The notes beneath the pieces are model-generated. The model was given only the letters and a program-made list of their open reading frames with translations. It was not told where the DNA came from and searched no databases. A stretch of 34,344 nt of DNA, taken from an uncultured Actinomyces sp. Its GTDB lineage: Bacteria; Actinomycetota; Actinomycetes; Actinomycetales; Actinomycetaceae. Below, piece after piece: positions 7,932 to 16,899 of the stretch. The DNA lies in assembly GCA_938041695.1 (NCBI GenBank), contig CALISI010000025.1:1-34344 (forward strand), given 5' to 3'. Within the stretch, counting starts at the first letter, position 1. Every line of letters starts with the position of its first letter. The position numbers and the translations under genes were made by a program.

Positions 7932-9283
7932 TTCTTCCCCTTGAAGCGTCCCCGGCCTCGTCGGCCCTGGACGTGCCCTCCGTAGCCCTCCTGATCCTCG
8001 CCGTCATCGCCCTGGCCTCGGCGTCCTTCGCGCAGAGCGTCGAGCAGGCCATCCAACGCCTGACCCTCGCCGGCGTCGAAGACCTCATCGAGGAAGAGCG
8101 CAGGCACGCGCGCGTCCTCTACGGCCTCGTGGATCGCCGTCGGCGCACCCTGCTGTCGCTGCGCGCTTTCCGTACGTTCTGGCAGGTCGTCTACGCGGTC
8201 ATGGGCACGATCGTCCTGGTCGGCACGAATCTGCCGTGGTGGGCCGTCGCCCTCATCGCCGTCAGCGTGATCGCAGTCATCCAGCTGGTCTTCGTTTCCT
8301 TCCTGCCCGCCCAGTGGGGCGCGCGCAACCCCGAAGGTATCGCGCTGGTTGGCACGCGATTGGCTGACCGTCTCGCGCGCCTGAGTCACGTCGCGGACCC
8401 GCTGCTGACCCGAGTGCGCTCCTCTCGCCCTGCGCCAGAACCCACCGAGGCCCAGGCGCGCGCCGAGCTCATCTCTGACCTGCGTGAAATCGTCGACGAG
8501 GTCGGCGAACCCGAGAGCTTCGAGGAAGAGGACCGCGACATGGTCCGCTCCGTCCTCGACCTGGGGCACACGCTCGTGCGTGAGGTCATGGTGCCGCGCA
8601 CCGACATGGTGACCATCGACGCCGACACGCCTGCCCCCTCCGCGCTGCGCCTCTTCGTGCGCTCCGGATTCTCGCGCGTGCCCGTCGTCGGCGACGACGT
8701 GGACGACATCCGCGGCATCCTGTTCTTCAAGGACCTCGTCTCGCGCTGGGAGGCCACGGGCGGCCAGCTCGACATGCGCGCCGAGCAGATGATGCGCCCC
8801 GCCGAATACGCCGTCGAAATGAAGCCCGCGGACGACATGCTGCGCCAGATGCAGGCCGAGCGCTTCCACATGGCGATCGTCATCGACGAGTACGGCGGCG
8901 TCGCCGGCCTGGTTACGCTCGAGGACATCCTCGAGGAGGTCGTCGGCGAGCTGACCGACGAGCACGACCGCCACGCCATCGAACCCGAAGAAGTCGAGCC
9001 GGGCGTCTGGCGCGTACCCGCGCGTTATCCGATCTCCGAACTGGGCGAGCTCCTCGACCGCGAGATCGAGGACGAGGACGTCGACTCCGTCGGCGGTCTG
9101 CTCGCCAAGGCCATCGGCAAAGTCCCACTACCCGGCGCGACCGGCACCCTCGCCGGCGTCATGATGACCGCCGAAGAGGCGCGCGGACGCCGCCGCCAGG
9201 TTTTCACGATCCTGTGCCGCCTCGACCCCGACGCGCAGCCCCTGACCCCCGACCACAACCCCGCCGACGACAAGGACAACTGA
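7928..9283 (+). CDS. CorC/HlyC-family (CNNM-like) membrane protein with CBS pair
   Basis: This 451-residue protein has hydrophobic segments at about residues 15-35 and 75-118, a DUF21-like membrane part. Two CBS domains follow: one begins at VMVPRTDMV near residue 222, and the second around 296-345 contains AIVIDEYGGVAGLVTLEDILEE. A CorC/HlyC C-terminal domain covers about 355-430. Family members are linked to Mg2+/Co2+ efflux; the historic haemolysin label is misleading. The membrane part has fewer clear helices than the usual four-segment DUF21. The start at 7928 overlaps the ybeY stop; upstream in-frame ATGs lie inside ybeY and phoH and are not credible. Placement between ybeY and era is conserved in many actinobacteria. 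Confidence 0.9.
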   Translation: MILPLEASPASSALDVPSVALLILAVIALASASFAQSVEQAIQRLTLAGVEDLIEEERRHARVLYGLVDRRRRTLLSLRAFRTFWQVVYAVMGTIVLVGTNLPWWAVALIAVSVIAVIQLVFVSFLPAQWGARNPEGIALVGTRLADRLARLSHVADPLLTRVRSSRPAPEPTEAQARAELISDLREIVDEVGEPESFEEEDRDMVRSVLDLGHTLVREVMVPRTDMVTIDADTPAPSALRLFVRSGFSRVPVVGDDVDDIRGILFFKDLVSRWEATGGQLDMRAEQMMRPAEYAVEMKPADDMLRQMQAERFHMAIVIDEYGGVAGLVTLEDILEEVVGELTDEHDRHAIEPEEVEPGVWRVPARYPISELGELLDREIEDEDVDSVGGLLAKAIGKVPLPGATGTLAGVMMTAEEARGRRRQVFTILCRLDPDAQPLTPDHNPADDKDN

Positions 9284-9284
9284 C

Positions 9285-10490
9285 ATGCGATTCCCCTCCG
9301 ACGACGAACTCATGGCCGGCCCCAACGCCTTCGGGGACGCGCGCATTGAGGTCGAACCCGACGCGGCCGACCCGGAAGCCGACGCTCGCGCGCAGATCGA
9401 CGCCGGCCTCGGCGACGACACCTCCGACGAGGTCGGGGACGAGGCCGGGGCGCAGCCCGGCGACGACGAGGACCTTGAGGGCCTTCAGGACGAGGAGGAC
9501 GCCGACCTCGACGCCTTCGAGGCGCTGACCTCGCTCGCATCCCTGCGCGAGGACGCGGCTGCGACCATCGAAGTCCCGGACTTCCCCGAGGACTTCCGCG
9601 CGGGCTTCGTGTCGATCGTCGGGCGCCCCAACGTCGGCAAGTCGACCCTGACGAACGCGCTGGTCGGGCACAAGATCGCGATCACCTCGGGCCGCCCCGA
9701 GACCACGCGCCACAACATCCGCGGCATCGTGCACGGGGAGGGCTACCAGCTGGTGCTCGTGGACACACCCGGATACCACCGTCCGCGCACGCTGCTGGGC
9801 AAGCGCCTCAACGACATGGTGCGCGAGGCCCTCTCCGAAGTCGACGTCGTGATCTTCTGCCTGCCCGCCGACCAGCGCATCGGCCCCGGCGACCAGTTCA
9901 TCGCCCGCGAGCTGCGCGGCATCAAGCCCCCGATCATCGCGGTAGCGACCAAATGCGACGCCGTGCCGCGCGACCGCGTCATGAAGCACCTGCTCTCCAT
10001 CGAGAAGCTGGGGGAGTGGGCGGCCATCGTCCCCGTCTCCTCCGTGGAAGGCAAGGGCATCGACCACCTGCGTGAGGTGCTCGCGCAGACTGTGCCGCTC
10101 TCGCCCCCGCTCTATCCCGACGGCGACGTCACCGACGAATCGCGCGACACCCTCATCGCCGAATTCATCCGCGAGGCCGCCCTGGAGGGCGTGCGCGACG
10201 AGCTGCCGCACTCCCTGGCCGTCCAGGTCGAGGAGATCATCGAGAGGCCGCGCCGTGAGGGCGACGACCGCCCGCCGATGCTTGACATTCACGTCAACGT
10301 CTACGTCGAGCGCGACTCCCAGAAGGCCATCATCATCGGCCGCAAGGGAAGCCGCCTCAAGCAGATCGGCATCCAGTCCCGCGCCCACATCGAGGAGCTG
10401 CTGGGCAGGCGCGTCTACCTCGACCTGCACGTGCGCACCGCGAAGGACTGGCAGTCCGACCCGAAGATGCTGGGACGCCTCGGGTTCTGA
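9285..10490 (+). CDS. era: GTPase Era with long acidic N-terminal extension
   Basis: This 401-residue protein is about 100 longer than typical Era (~300). The G domain starts near residue 105: G1 GRPNVGKS (113-120), G3 DTPG, and a G4 that reads TKCD instead of NKxD. A C-terminal KH domain has IIIGRKGSRLKQIG (from about 348) and ends in the family-typical DPKMLGRLGF. Era binds 16S rRNA near its 3' end during 30S assembly, which fits its operon with ybeY. The first ~100 residues are rich in Asp/Glu/Ala and look disordered, an unusual addition. It follows the corC stop by one base. Confidence 0.96.
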   Translation: MRFPSDDELMAGPNAFGDARIEVEPDAADPEADARAQIDAGLGDDTSDEVGDEAGAQPGDDEDLEGLQDEEDADLDAFEALTSLASLREDAAATIEVPDFPEDFRAGFVSIVGRPNVGKSTLTNALVGHKIAITSGRPETTRHNIRGIVHGEGYQLVLVDTPGYHRPRTLLGKRLNDMVREALSEVDVVIFCLPADQRIGPGDQFIARELRGIKPPIIAVATKCDAVPRDRVMKHLLSIEKLGEWAAIVPVSSVEGKGIDHLREVLAQTVPLSPPLYPDGDVTDESRDTLIAEFIREAALEGVRDELPHSLAVQVEEIIERPRREGDDRPPMLDIHVNVYVERDSQKAIIIGRKGSRLKQIGIQSRAHIEELLGRRVYLDLHVRTAKDWQSDPKMLGRLGF

Positions 10491-10491
10491 C

Positions 10492-12957
10492 ATGCCCAGC
10501 GTCATTCGCGTGCGCGGCGCACGCGTCCACAACCTGAAGAATGTGGACGTCGACGTTCCCCTGAACGCGTTCGTCGCGGTCGCGGGTGTGTCCGGGTCGG
10601 GCAAGTCCTCCCTGGCCCTGGGCACGCTCTACGCCGAGGGATCGCGGCGCTACCTGGAGTCCCTGGCGACCTACACGCGCCGACGCATCTCCCAGGCGGC
10701 CAAGGCCTCGGTCGACGAGGTCGCGCACGTGCCGGCCGCGCTTGCGCTGCGCCAACGCCCGGGCGTGCCCGACGTGCGCTCCACCTTCGGGACAGCCACG
10801 GAGCTTCTCAACCACATGCGCCTCCTCTTCTCGCGCGCGGGCTCCTACCTGTGCCCGAACGGGCACCGCGTCCCGCCCTCGCGAAACGTCGCCCTGGAAG
10901 TGCCTCTCATGTGCCCGCAATGCGGGGAGTCCTTTGACGGCCTCGGCGCGGAGGAGATGGCCTTCAACTCGGGCGGCGCGTGCCCGGTGTGCGAAGGGAC
11001 GGGCATCCAGCGCGTCGTCAACCGCGCGTCCCTCGTGCCCGACCAGTCCCTCACCATCGACGAGGGTGCGGTTTCCCCGTGGGGATCCCTCATGTGGAAA
11101 CTCATGAAGGACGTCGCCCGCGAGATGGGCGTGCGCACGAACGTACCCTTCCGGGACCTGACCGACGCCGAAAAGACAATCGTCTACGAGGGGCCCGCCG
11201 AAAAGCGCCACATCGTCGTCGCGACTAAGACGGGCGGCGCCGAGCTGGACTTCACCTACTTTAATGCGGTTGCCACGGTCGAGAATGCCCTGTCGAAGGC
11301 GAAAGATGAGAAGGCCCTCGCGCGCGTCGACAAATATCTCATCACCCGCACGTGCCCGGCATGCGACGGCACGCGCCTGGGGGAGCGGGTGCGCTCGACG
11401 CTCATCGACGGCATCGACCTTGGCGAGGCCTCTCGCCTGACCCTCACGGAGCTGCGCGAGTGGGTGCGCCGCGTCCCCGGCCTCGTCCCGGCCGAGGTCG
11501 CACCCATTGCCCGCGTCATCGTCGACGAGATGACCGAGCCGATGGATCGCCTCGTGGAGCTTGGCCTGTCCTATCTGTCCCTCGACCGCGCGTCCTCGAC
11601 GCTGTCCAATGGCGAGCGCCAGCGCGTGCAGCTCGCCCGCGCGGTACGTAACCGGACGACCGGTGTCCTCTACGTGCTGGACGAGCCGACAATCGGTCTG
11701 CACCCCTCCAACGTCGACGGTGTCCTATCGATCATCCGTGAGCTTATCGCCGACGGAAACTCTGTTGTCGTCGTCGACCACGACACGCGGGTCCTGGGGG
11801 CCGCCGGCCACCTCATCGAGATCGGCCCGGGAGCTGGCGCGGACGGTGGTCGCGTCATCTTCCAGGGCACCATCGACGAGGCCTGCCACACCCCAGCCTC
11901 TCGTATCGGCCCTTACATGGCGGGGCTGCGTCGCGTCGAGCGGGCGGCAGAGGAGCCGGGTCGGGGAGCGGACGTCGACGGGCGCGACGCGATTCACCTG
12001 GAGACCTCGCAGATACACACGGTGCGGCCCCTGAGTGTGGACATTCCCATCGGCTCGCTGACGGCCGTCACGGGCGTGAGCGGGTCGGGTAAGACGACGC
12101 TCGTCCTTGAGTCGCTAGTTCCTGCGCTGCGTGCGCGCTTGGCGGGCGAGTCGCTGCCCGCGCACGTGCGCGACGTGGATGCTGGCGGTCTGTCGCGGGT
12201 CAACCTCATTGATGCGACGCCGATCGGAGTGAACGTGCGCTCGACCGTGGCCACGTACTCCGGTGTCCTGGATGAGCTGCGCCGGGCGTTTGCGCGTACC
12301 GAGGAGGCGCAGGCGGCCGGGTTGAAGCCCGGCGCATTCTCCTACAACACGGGTTCGCTGCGTTGTCCGACCTGCGATGGGACGGGGCAGATCACCCTGG
12401 ACGTTCAGTTTCTACCCGACGTTGACATCGAGTGCACGGATTGTCGGGGGAGCCGCTACGGCGCGCAGGCTGCATCGATTCGGCGTGATGGCCTCTCGTT
12501 ACCCGATATATTGGCGATGAGCGTCGACGAGGCCCGGGTGGCCGTGCGCGGCCTGAAGAAAGCGGGAGCGATCCTGGAGACCCTGGCGGGCCTCGGCCTC
12601 GGGTATCTGACGCTCGGCGAGGCGACGCCCGCCCTCTCCGGTGGTGAGGCGCAAAGACTCAAGCTTGCCTCGGAGATGGGCAGGCGCCAGGGCGGCACGC
12701 TCTTCGTCTTCGACGAGCCGACCATCGGCCTGCACCCCGACGACGTGCAGGTCCTCATCGATGTGCTCCAGCGCCTCATTGAGCAGGGAGCGACGGTCCT
12801 CGTCATCGAGCACGACCTGGACCTGATCCGTTGCGCCGACTGGATCATCGACATGGGCCCGGGCGGCGGCATCGAGGGTGGGAACATCGTCGCACAGGGC
12901 ACTCCGAGCGATATCGTGGACAGCGAGGCCTCGGTGACGGGACGCTACCTGCGCTGA
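10492..12957 (+). CDS. UvrA-like ABC ATPase (UvrA2 class)
   Basis: This 821-residue protein is shorter than canonical UvrA (~940-970). It has two ABC ATPase units: Walker A GVSGSGKSS (32-40) with signature LSNGERQRVQLARAV (about 373) and DEPTIGLHP, then GVSGSGKTT (about 528) with LSGGEAQRLKLASEM (about 715) and DEPTIGLHP. Zinc-finger cysteines appear as CPVCEGTG, CPACDGTR, CPTCDGTG and CTDC. The region between the first Walker A and signature is compact, suggesting that the UvrB-binding domain is reduced or absent, as in UvrA2/DrrC-type proteins linked to drug or lesion tolerance. The start at 10492 is two bases after the era stop; the frame upstream of it is a shadow within era. It is last in the operon, before a strong terminator. 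Confidence 0.88.
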   Translation: MPSVIRVRGARVHNLKNVDVDVPLNAFVAVAGVSGSGKSSLALGTLYAEGSRRYLESLATYTRRRISQAAKASVDEVAHVPAALALRQRPGVPDVRSTFGTATELLNHMRLLFSRAGSYLCPNGHRVPPSRNVALEVPLMCPQCGESFDGLGAEEMAFNSGGACPVCEGTGIQRVVNRASLVPDQSLTIDEGAVSPWGSLMWKLMKDVAREMGVRTNVPFRDLTDAEKTIVYEGPAEKRHIVVATKTGGAELDFTYFNAVATVENALSKAKDEKALARVDKYLITRTCPACDGTRLGERVRSTLIDGIDLGEASRLTLTELREWVRRVPGLVPAEVAPIARVIVDEMTEPMDRLVELGLSYLSLDRASSTLSNGERQRVQLARAVRNRTTGVLYVLDEPTIGLHPSNVDGVLSIIRELIADGNSVVVVDHDTRVLGAAGHLIEIGPGAGADGGRVIFQGTIDEACHTPASRIGPYMAGLRRVERAAEEPGRGADVDGRDAIHLETSQIHTVRPLSVDIPIGSLTAVTGVSGSGKTTLVLESLVPALRARLAGESLPAHVRDVDAGGLSRVNLIDATPIGVNVRSTVATYSGVLDELRRAFARTEEAQAAGLKPGAFSYNTGSLRCPTCDGTGQITLDVQFLPDVDIECTDCRGSRYGAQAASIRRDGLSLPDILAMSVDEARVAVRGLKKAGAILETLAGLGLGYLTLGEATPALSGGEAQRLKLASEMGRRQGGTLFVFDEPTIGLHPDDVQVLIDVLQRLIEQGATVLVIEHDLDLIRCADWIIDMGPGGGIEGGNIVAQGTPSDIVDSEASVTGRYLR

Positions 12958-13004
12958 GACTCTGTCGCAGGGAAACATCAGGTGAGCCCCGGCTCAGATA
13001 AGCA

Positions 13005-13038
13005 GAGTGCCCGGCTGCCGTGAGGCAGCCGGGCACTC
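13005..13038. terminator. Perfect 15-bp hairpin terminating the phoH-uvrA2 operon and lutABC
   Basis: GAGTGCCCGGCTGCC (13005-13019) pairs perfectly with 13024-13038 across a GTGA loop. It lies between the convergent uvrA2 and lutC genes, so it can serve both. The U-tract is poor, as is common in high-GC actinobacteria. Confidence 0.85.
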
Positions 13039-13054
13039 CTGCGTCGTGATCAGA

Positions 13055-13729
13055 TCACTTGACGATGACGACTCGCAGGAAGCGGGGGCCGTGCACGCCG
13101 TTGACGCGGACCAGCTCGATATCGGAGGTCGCCGAGCCGCCGGCGATCCAGGTCATCGGACGGGTCGGGTTCTTGTCGAGGATCTCGACCGCCTGGGGCA
13201 CCGTGGGAACGATGTCGGAGGCACGCAGGACGACGACGTGAGTGTCGGGCACGAGCGAGATCGCGCGGCGACCCTGGTCGGGCTCGCCATCGAGGACGAT
13301 AGTGCCGGAGATAGAGATCGCGACGCGGCAACGCGTGACGACGGCGTCGATCTCGTCGAGCTCCAGCGTCGGGATGGCCTGCTCGCGACTGTCCTCGCGG
13401 ACCGTGCGGCCGTCGCAGGCGGCGGCCTCCTTGAAGGCGTCGTCCAGGCCGGTCGGCACGACGACCGAGGCGGCCTTCTGGTCGGCCAGGAAAGTCGAGA
13501 TCGCGTCGGCGACCTCGGACTCCTTGGAGACCACGACGACCTTGGCCGAGTAGTCCTCGAGCTTCTCGATCATTTCGTCAATGACGGCCTGCGAACCGGG
13601 CGCGTGCTCGGTGGAGCGGATGTAGTCGCGGGGGATCGGGCGCACCGGACGGTCCTGCTGGGAACGCGAGATGGCGTCGCGTGCGCGAGCCAGGATCGCG
13701 GTCTTCGCATCCATGGTGGTGGTGCTCAT
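13055..13729 (-). CDS. lutC: Lactate utilization protein C (LUD domain)
   Basis: This 224-residue LUD-domain protein has the typical C-terminal segments AISISGTIVLDGEPDQGRR, LVPDTHVVVL and GPRFLRVVIV. LutC is the third component of the LutABC iron-sulfur complex that oxidises L-lactate to pyruvate. The start has GGAGG 6-7 bases upstream, inside the end of lutB; the two genes are separated by one base. It is the last gene of the lutABC transcript. Confidence 0.92.
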   Translation of the reverse strand: MSTTTMDAKTAILARARDAISRSQQDRPVRPIPRDYIRSTEHAPGSQAVIDEMIEKLEDYSAKVVVVSKESEVADAISTFLADQKAASVVVPTGLDDAFKEAAACDGRTVREDSREQAIPTLELDEIDAVVTRCRVAISISGTIVLDGEPDQGRRAISLVPDTHVVVLRASDIVPTVPQAVEILDKNPTRPMTWIAGGSATSDIELVRVNGVHGPRFLRVVIVK

Positions 13730-13730
13730 G

Positions 13731-15353
13731 TCACGCCTCCTTCGGGGTCGTGTTGGTGGTCATGCCGTGCTCGGACGCGAGCGGGACACCCGTCGCGGGG
13801 GCGTCCGTGCGAGGCGCGTTGGCGTCGGAATCCTTGTGAGTGCGCTTCCACCACTGACGGAAGGTCTCCTTGGGAGCGACCGGCAGGTCGCGCGCGCGGG
13901 TCCACAGCGAGGCCGGGAAGGGCAGTGCGCCAATCGCGCCCTTCTTCGCGAAGAGGCGCGTCGCCTTGGTCGGCACGTTCGCGGCCTTCCACAGCTTTGC
14001 GTTCGACATGACCGGGGTGGTCACGCCCATCGCGAGGTCCCACACGTCCGGCACAAGGTTGCGCTTGACGTCAACCGTGCGCGCACGCATGTGAATGAGG
14101 ATCGTCGGGATATCGATCTTGACGGGGCAGACCTCGCCGCATGCGCCACACAGGGAGGACGCAAAGGGCAGGGTGTGCACAGGATCGTGCTCGTCGAGGC
14201 CCTGGGTGAGCTGCGGGGTCAGGATCGCGCCGATGGGGCCCGGGTAGACGGAGCCGTAGGCGTGGCCGGAAGTGTGCTGGTACACCGGGCAGATGTTCAT
14301 GCACGAGCCGCAGCGGATACAGGCGAGGGCCTGGCGACCGATCGGGTCGGCGAGGACCTTGGTGCGGCCGTTGTCCATGAGGATCAGGTGGAATTCCTGG
14401 GGGCCGTCGCCGGGGGTGACGCCCGTCCACATGGAGGTGTAGGGGTTCATGCGCTCGCCGGTGGCGGAACGCGGCAGGAGCTGGGAGAAGATCTCGATGT
14501 CCTGGAAGCGGGGGACCAGCTTCTCGATGCCCATCAGGGTGATGAGCGTGTCGGGCAGGGTCAGGCACATGCGGCCGTTGCCCTCGGACTCGAAGATCGA
14601 GACCGTGCCGGTTTCCGCGACGCCCATGTTGGTGCCGGAGACAGCAACCTTGGCGTGCAGGAACTTCTTACGCAGGTGGGAGCGTGCCGCGGCGGTCAGC
14701 TCGGTCGGGTCGTCGGAGAGGTCGCGGGGCGCGTCCTCCATGCGATCCAGGAAGATGCCGCGAACCTCGGAACGGTTGCGGTGGATCGCGGGGACCACGA
14801 TGTGGCTGGGCATGTCGTCGGCCAGCTGGACGATCATCTCGGCGAGGTCGGTCTCGCGAGCGTGGATGCCCTGTTCCTTCAGGTACTCGTTGAGGTTCGT
14901 CTCCTGGGTGGCCATGGACTTGACCTTAACGATCTCGTCGACACCCTTGGACTTGATGATGTCCGCGATGATGCGGTTGGCCTCGTGCTTATCGCGCGCC
15001 CAGTGGACGATGCCGCCGCGGGCGGTCACGTTGCGCTCGAACTCTTCGAGGAGCTCGGGCATACGGGACTCGACCTCGAACTTGACGGCCTCGGCTGCGC
15101 TGCGCAGGTCCTCCCAGTCGGGCATTTCCGCGACGCGCTGCCCGCGCTTGGTGCGGATCGTGCGGGTAGCGTGGCCCAGGTTGCGGCGCATCTGGGTGTT
15201 CGCCAGGGTCTTGTGGGCACCCTGCGGGAACGTGGGACCCCAGCGGAGGGTGTCCTCGGGGATGGAGACGGTGGTGCGCCAGCCGCCCGTGTGTGCCTGC
15301 GCGTTCGCGTCGTCAGAGACCACGCCGGGCATACCGATGAATGTTTCAGACAT
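13731..15353 (-). CDS. lutB: Lactate utilization iron-sulfur protein B
   Basis: This 540-residue protein has an N-terminal LUD domain (with VSGTNMGVAETGTV) and a mid-protein ferredoxin-type module: CIRCGSCMNICPVY around residue 343 and CGACGEVCPVKIDIP around 402, giving two 4Fe-4S sites. A C-terminal extension after residue ~430 is Pro/Thr rich. LutB forms the electron-transfer part of the LutABC L-lactate oxidising system. The length is somewhat greater than Bacillus LutB (~475), mainly through the N- and C-terminal tails. It sits one base from both lutA and lutC. Confidence 0.94.
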   Translation of the reverse strand: MSETFIGMPGVVSDDANAQAHTGGWRTTVSIPEDTLRWGPTFPQGAHKTLANTQMRRNLGHATRTIRTKRGQRVAEMPDWEDLRSAAEAVKFEVESRMPELLEEFERNVTARGGIVHWARDKHEANRIIADIIKSKGVDEIVKVKSMATQETNLNEYLKEQGIHARETDLAEMIVQLADDMPSHIVVPAIHRNRSEVRGIFLDRMEDAPRDLSDDPTELTAAARSHLRKKFLHAKVAVSGTNMGVAETGTVSIFESEGNGRMCLTLPDTLITLMGIEKLVPRFQDIEIFSQLLPRSATGERMNPYTSMWTGVTPGDGPQEFHLILMDNGRTKVLADPIGRQALACIRCGSCMNICPVYQHTSGHAYGSVYPGPIGAILTPQLTQGLDEHDPVHTLPFASSLCGACGEVCPVKIDIPTILIHMRARTVDVKRNLVPDVWDLAMGVTTPVMSNAKLWKAANVPTKATRLFAKKGAIGALPFPASLWTRARDLPVAPKETFRQWWKRTHKDSDANAPRTDAPATGVPLASEHGMTTNTTPKEA

Positions 15354-15354
15354 G

Positions 15355-16152
15355 TCAGATCACCTGTGCGCTTTCGGGTGCGAAGGAGATGTTGCCCTCG
15401 AAGGGCTGATCCTTGGTGGATGCCAGGATCTCGGCGAGGTGCATGGGGCGGATGCCCGAGTTGAGGCGGGAAAGGCCGCCGCCGACGTGCATCAGGCAGG
15501 AGTAGTCGCCCATGACGAGGACCTCTGCGCGCGTGGACATGACGTTGGTGACCTTGTCCGCGAGCATCGAGGTGGAGGTCTCGGAGTTCTTCATGGAGAA
15601 GGTGCCGCCGAAACCGCAGCAGACCTCGGCGTCGGGCAGGTCGACGAGGGTCAGGCCCTCGACGGCGCGCAGGAGGCGGTAGGGGCGGTCGCCGACCTTG
15701 GCGATACGCAGCGAGTGGCAGGTCGGGTGGTAGGTGACCGTGTGGGGGAAGTAGGCGCCGACGTCCTCGAGGCCCAGAACGTCGGTGATGAGCTCGGTGA
15801 GGTCATAGGTGTGCTCAGCGATGCGCTGGGACTGCTTCGCGAGATGTTCGTCGCCCACGTGCTCGGCGACGACCTTCTGCTCGTGGCGCGCTGCACCGGT
15901 GCAGGAGCCGGAGGGGACGACGATGGCGTCCCACTGGCCGTCGAGCACGGGCTCGAAGGTCTTGACGTGGTTGCGGGTAATCTTCGCGGCTTCTTCGAAG
16001 TAGCCGGTGTTTGCGTGCATCTGGCCGCAGCAGACCTGGTCTTCGGGGAAGACGACCTCGTGGCCGAGGCGTTCAAGCAGGGTCACTGTGGCCTGGGCAG
16101 CCTGGGGGAACATGACGTCTGCCAGGCAGGTGGAAAAGAGAGCGATGCGCAC
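15355..16152 (-). CDS. lutA: Lactate utilization Fe-S oxidoreductase A (CCG domains)
   Basis: This 265-residue protein has two cysteine-rich CCG domains: VCCGQMHANTGY (Cys41-Cys42) and VCCGFGGTFSMKNSET (near residue 177), each with upstream single cysteines (FSTCL, YHPTCH). These bind a non-cubane or 4Fe-4S cluster in the heterodisulfide-reductase family. It is the first gene of the lutABC operon. The start codon is GTG at 16152, supported by GGAAGG about 8 bases upstream; the product begins MRIALFSTC. The lactate permease expected nearby is 5.3 kb upstream on the same strand. Confidence 0.94.
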   Translation of the reverse strand: MRIALFSTCLADVMFPQAAQATVTLLERLGHEVVFPEDQVCCGQMHANTGYFEEAAKITRNHVKTFEPVLDGQWDAIVVPSGSCTGAARHEQKVVAEHVGDEHLAKQSQRIAEHTYDLTELITDVLGLEDVGAYFPHTVTYHPTCHSLRIAKVGDRPYRLLRAVEGLTLVDLPDAEVCCGFGGTFSMKNSETSTSMLADKVTNVMSTRAEVLVMGDYSCLMHVGGGLSRLNSGIRPMHLAEILASTKDQPFEGNISFAPESAQVI

Positions 16153-16222
16153 TGGGGGATCCTTCCTCGTGGGTGCTGTCCAGCTCAGGTTATGACTGGG
16201 TCCGAGGTCCCAGCGACCGTTT

Positions 16223-16277
16223 TTGTACAGACAACTTGGACGAGGTCGATTTTCCCGCTATTTTTTGCGGAAAAATC
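16223..16277 (-). promoter_or_regulatory. Candidate operator region of lutABC
   Basis: TTGT-ACAG-ACAA (16223-16234) is a short palindrome about 70 bases upstream of the lutA start. It is followed by an 11-bp inverted repeat with one mismatch, GATTTTCCCGC (16248-16258) against GCGGAAAAATC (16267-16277). The first resembles GntR/FadR-type lactate regulator sites (TNGTnnnACNA) but with a four-base spacer, so the match is weak. No regulator gene is adjacent. Confidence 0.3.
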
Positions 16278-16528
16278 TCCGGCGATAGTCAATGAAAAAT
16301 CGCCTCTCGTTGGGCGTTTTAGGACCTTCGGGGCGCGACTTAGCTCAGGGTGAGTTTTCGTTTTTCATTTTTGCGATGGTTTTGTCTGTGTAAGAGGTCG
16401 CCCCGGCCTCGTTCCTGATTGAACGATCGTCCTTGTGATGAGGGTATCGACATCGATGCGGGGGTTGGGCGGCTTGCTGAAGAGGTGTCGGGTCGGACCT
16501 AGCCGCGCGTGAGCTTGTTGCTCGGGGG

Positions 16529-16620
16529 CAGTGCACTATTTCGGGCAGCATTGCACTGGATAGTAGACAGTGCAATGCCTTCGTAACTAGTGCATTGCTG
16601 TCGTAACTAGTGCATTGCTG
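16529..16620. repeat. Cluster of TGCA-core boxes with an exact 20-bp tandem duplication
   Basis: CAGTGCACT (16529) is followed by a perfect inverted repeat, CATTGCACT (16549-16557) and AGTGCAATG (16569-16577), with an 11-base loop. The 20-mer TCGTAACTAGTGCATTGCTG then occurs twice head to tail (16581-16600, 16601-16620). All units share AGTGCA/TGCACT. The layout resembles a multi-site regulator target or an iteron-like element. Confidence 0.8.
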
Positions 16621-16701
16621 CCCGGGCACCGCGCATGGTGTTGGCCGGTTGGGGTGTCCGTTGCTAGCCCCACGATGAGACTTGTTGCCGATGAGGTGTT
16701 C

Positions 16702-16777
16702 CACCCGTTAGGGAAGATTCAACCACTTCTGATCGGGTTGAATCTTCCCGATCAGGTTGACTCTTCCCTAACGGGTG
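16702..16777. repeat. 23-bp inverted repeat (one mismatch) with a third partial copy in the loop
   Basis: The element at 16702-16724 (begins CACCCGTTAGGGAAG, ends CAACC) is repeated inverted at 16755-16777 with one mismatch. Between them, 16736-16749 (GGTTGAATCTTCCC) is a perfect inverted copy of 16711-16724. A diverged direct copy stands at 16900-16922 (CACCCGATCGGGAAGGCG...). The structure could fold as alternative hairpins. Confidence 0.8.
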
Positions 16778-16899
16778 TAATCCTGCCGATCGCGCGCTTG
16801 GAATTTGGCTTTGTTCGACGTGGGGGTGTCAGATCGGAGCTGAGTGTGTCACCGCTGACGACAATTTCCTCGGTGAAGCTCGTTAGCGCCGAGACGCTG

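Noticed and set aside
13671..15464. 597-codon + strand open frame opposite lutBC
   Set aside because: It is an antisense shadow of lutB and lutC, which have clear Fe-S and LUD motifs.
16581..16620. Direct 20-bp repeats as a CRISPR array
   Set aside because: The copies abut with no spacers, only two exact units exist and there are no cas genes.
16345..16704. 119-codon - strand open frame in the repeat interval
   Set aside because: It crosses the TGCA-box cluster and tandem 20-mers, shows no family features and has no ribosome-binding site.
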